Assembly: GCA_013334865.1 (NCBI GenBank)
Contig: JAAXWS010000005.1
Location: forward strand, 1 to 64,000
Length of the DNA: 64,000 bases
From: Chlorobiaceae bacterium
GTDB lineage: Bacteria; Bacteroidota; Chlorobiia; Chlorobiales; Chlorobiaceae
Reading direction: 5' to 3'
Part shown: positions 62,849-64,000 of the stretch, piece by piece
Position numbering within the stretch: the first letter of the stretch is position 1
Layout: each line of letters starts with the position of its first letter
Made by a program: the position numbers and the translations under genes
Notes under the pieces: generated by a model
Seen by the model: the letters and a program-made list of their open reading frames with translations, nothing else
The model's database searches: none
What the model was told of the DNA's origin: nothing

Positions 62849-64000
62849 TTAAACCATGGTTTTTGGATTCAGCCGGGCGAGCAGCATGTCCGAGATCGAG
62901 CCGCCTGCGGGGACCATCGGGAACACCATGTCCTTCCTGACGACGCGGAAATCGACCAGCATCGGCCCGTCGTTGTAGGCGAGGGCGTCCGAGATCGCCT
63001 TGCGCGCGGCTTCAGGGTTGTCGGCGCTCGTGGCGCGGCAGCCGAACGCTTCGGCGACCTTCACGAAATCGGGGTTGCTCGCCTCCAGGTCGGTGAACGA
63101 GTACTTCTCCTTGTGGAACAGCTCCTGCCACTGGCGGACCATGCCGAGGTAGCTGTTGTTCATCAGGAAGATCTTGATGGGCAGCTTGTGGTAGACGGCC
63201 GTGACCAGCTCCTGGATGTTCATCATCAGGCCGCCGTCGCCGCAGATGGTGATCACCGGCCGGTCGGTCACGCCGAAGGCCGCGCCGATGGTGGCCGGAA
63301 GGCCGAAGCCCATGGTGCCGAGGCCGCCGCTGGTGACGATCGAACGCGGTTCGGTGAACTTGTAGTACTGCGAGGTCCACATCTGGTGCTGGCCGACGTC
63401 GGTGACGATGACGGCGTGCCCTTTGGTCTGCCTGGAGATCTCGTCGATGACGAACTCGGTCTTGAGGCTGTCCTTTTCGACCGTGTAGTCGAGCGGGCAC
63501 TGCCTGCGCCATGCCTCGATCTCGGCGAGCCAGGCGCTGCGGTCCTCCTTTGTTTTCGGCAGTTCGTTCAGGAGCGACTCGACGAAGTCCTTCGAGTCGC
63601 CGACGACCGGAAGGTCGACCTTGACGTTCTTGTCGACGTTGGTCGGGTCGATGTCGTTGTGGATTTTCAGCGCCTGCGTGGCGAAGGTGTCGATCTTGCC
63701 GGTGACCCGGTCGTCGAACCGTGCGCCGACCGCGATCAGGAGGTCGCAGTTGCTGACCGCCTGGTTTGCCCAGAAGGTGCCGTGCATGCCGAGCATGCCC
63801 ATCGACAGCGGATGGTCGCCGGGGAAGGCGCCGAGGCCCTGCAGGGTCATGGTGACCGGGATCTGCTGCTCGGCGGCAAGCTTGAGGAGCGCTTCCGAGG
63901 CGCCGGCCGTGACGACGCCGCCGCCGACGTAGAGCAGCGGGCGCTTGGCCTTCGAGATCATCTTCGCGGCCTTCGAGACCTGGTTTGCGTGGCATTTGAA
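62849..64000 (-). CDS. ilvB: acetolactate synthase large subunit (N-terminal part outside window)
   Basis: The last 383 residues of a ThDP enzyme are present and the frame continues past the window end. Visible are the middle domain (RPLLYVGGGVVTAG, GMLGMHGTFWANQAVSNCDL) and the ThDP-binding domain with GDGGLMMNIQELVTAVYHKL and NNSYLGMVRQWQELF. It condenses pyruvate with pyruvate or 2-oxobutyrate. It is the most upstream gene of the visible operon. Confidence 0.95.
   Translation of the reverse strand, partial: FKCHANQVSKAAKMISKAKRPLLYVGGGVVTAGASEALLKLAAEQQIPVTMTLQGLGAFPGDHPLSMGMLGMHGTFWANQAVSNCDLLIAVGARFDDRVTGKIDTFATQALKIHNDIDPTNVDKNVKVDLPVVGDSKDFVESLLNELPKTKEDRSAWLAEIEAWRRQCPLDYTVEKDSLKTEFVIDEISRQTKGHAVIVTDVGQHQMWTSQYYKFTEPRSIVTSGGLGTMGFGLPATIGAAFGVTDRPVITICGDGGLMMNIQELVTAVYHKLPIKIFLMNNSYLGMVRQWQELFHKEKYSFTDLEASNPDFVKVAEAFGCRATSADNPEAARKAISDALAYNDGPMLVDFRVVRKDMVFPMVPAGGSISDMLLARLNPKTMV

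Overview
The window looks like a piece of chromosome from a green sulfur bacterium (Chlorobiaceae, Chlorobium/Chlorobaculum-like). The assignment rests on remembered family knowledge. The short-chain reductase at 54.3-55.1 kb closely resembles the Chlorobium tepidum sepiapterin reductase. The ilvB-ilvN-ilvC-leuB-leuC-leuD-cimA block, the metY-metX pair and a B12-dependent ribonucleotide reductase fit the same group. No rRNA or tRNA gene was seen. Coding DNA is GC-rich and most genes from 10.6 kb onward are ordinary, closely packed and often overlapping.

Bases 1-10.6 kb are an accessory region. Toxin-antitoxin-like genes (a broken RES toxin, a zeta-like kinase with a small partner, hipBA with recognisable hip operators, an orphan Xre regulator) and other accessory genes (a DUF4143 ATPase, a pRiA4b/UPF0149/SEC-C protein) are separated by a mosaic of dispersed repeats. 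The repeats share the 20-mer GGGGACGTAAGTGAATRAGG. Read forward it closes all three reading frames, and it supplies the stop codon of two genes. One copy pair bounds a 1224-bp element encoding a Y1 (REP-associated) transposase. Two 239-bp internally deleted derivatives of that element lie just downstream. The second derivative carries an outward Shine-Dalgarno and ATG that open a leader frame overlapping the next gene (PAP2) by ATGA.

From 10.6 to 30 kb the window holds a PAP2 phosphatase, an ElyC/YdcF-like protein, a GroES-like protein and nadA. A type I secretion operon follows, with two different ABC half-transporters, an HlyD adaptor, a TolC channel and a glycosyltransferase. Next come a P1-nuclease/PLC-like protein, a pentapeptide membrane protein, a papain-like peptidase next to a chagasin-type inhibitor lipoprotein, a polar amino-acid ABC importer, and a ketosynthase-III/SDR pair.

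From 30 to 38.4 kb are the class II ribonucleotide reductase with a LAGLIDADG intein placed directly before its catalytic cysteine, and a minus-strand run kdtA-DUF4293-pdxA-ftsE-like. From 38.4 to 45.7 kb is an RNA-centred group: archease, a 2H phosphoesterase, a DEAD-box helicase, a beta-CASP nuclease and RtcB ligase. At 45.7-47.25 kb a small IS200-like transposase sits between two 70-bp-period repeat arrays.

The last part holds rsmB-xerD, a SAM-I riboswitch ahead of metY-metX, serS, yqeY, sepiapterin reductase, a cold-shock protein and radC. It ends with a long minus-strand operon for isoleucine and leucine synthesis through citramalate. Three long perfect palindromes from two families each sit exactly between convergent gene ends.
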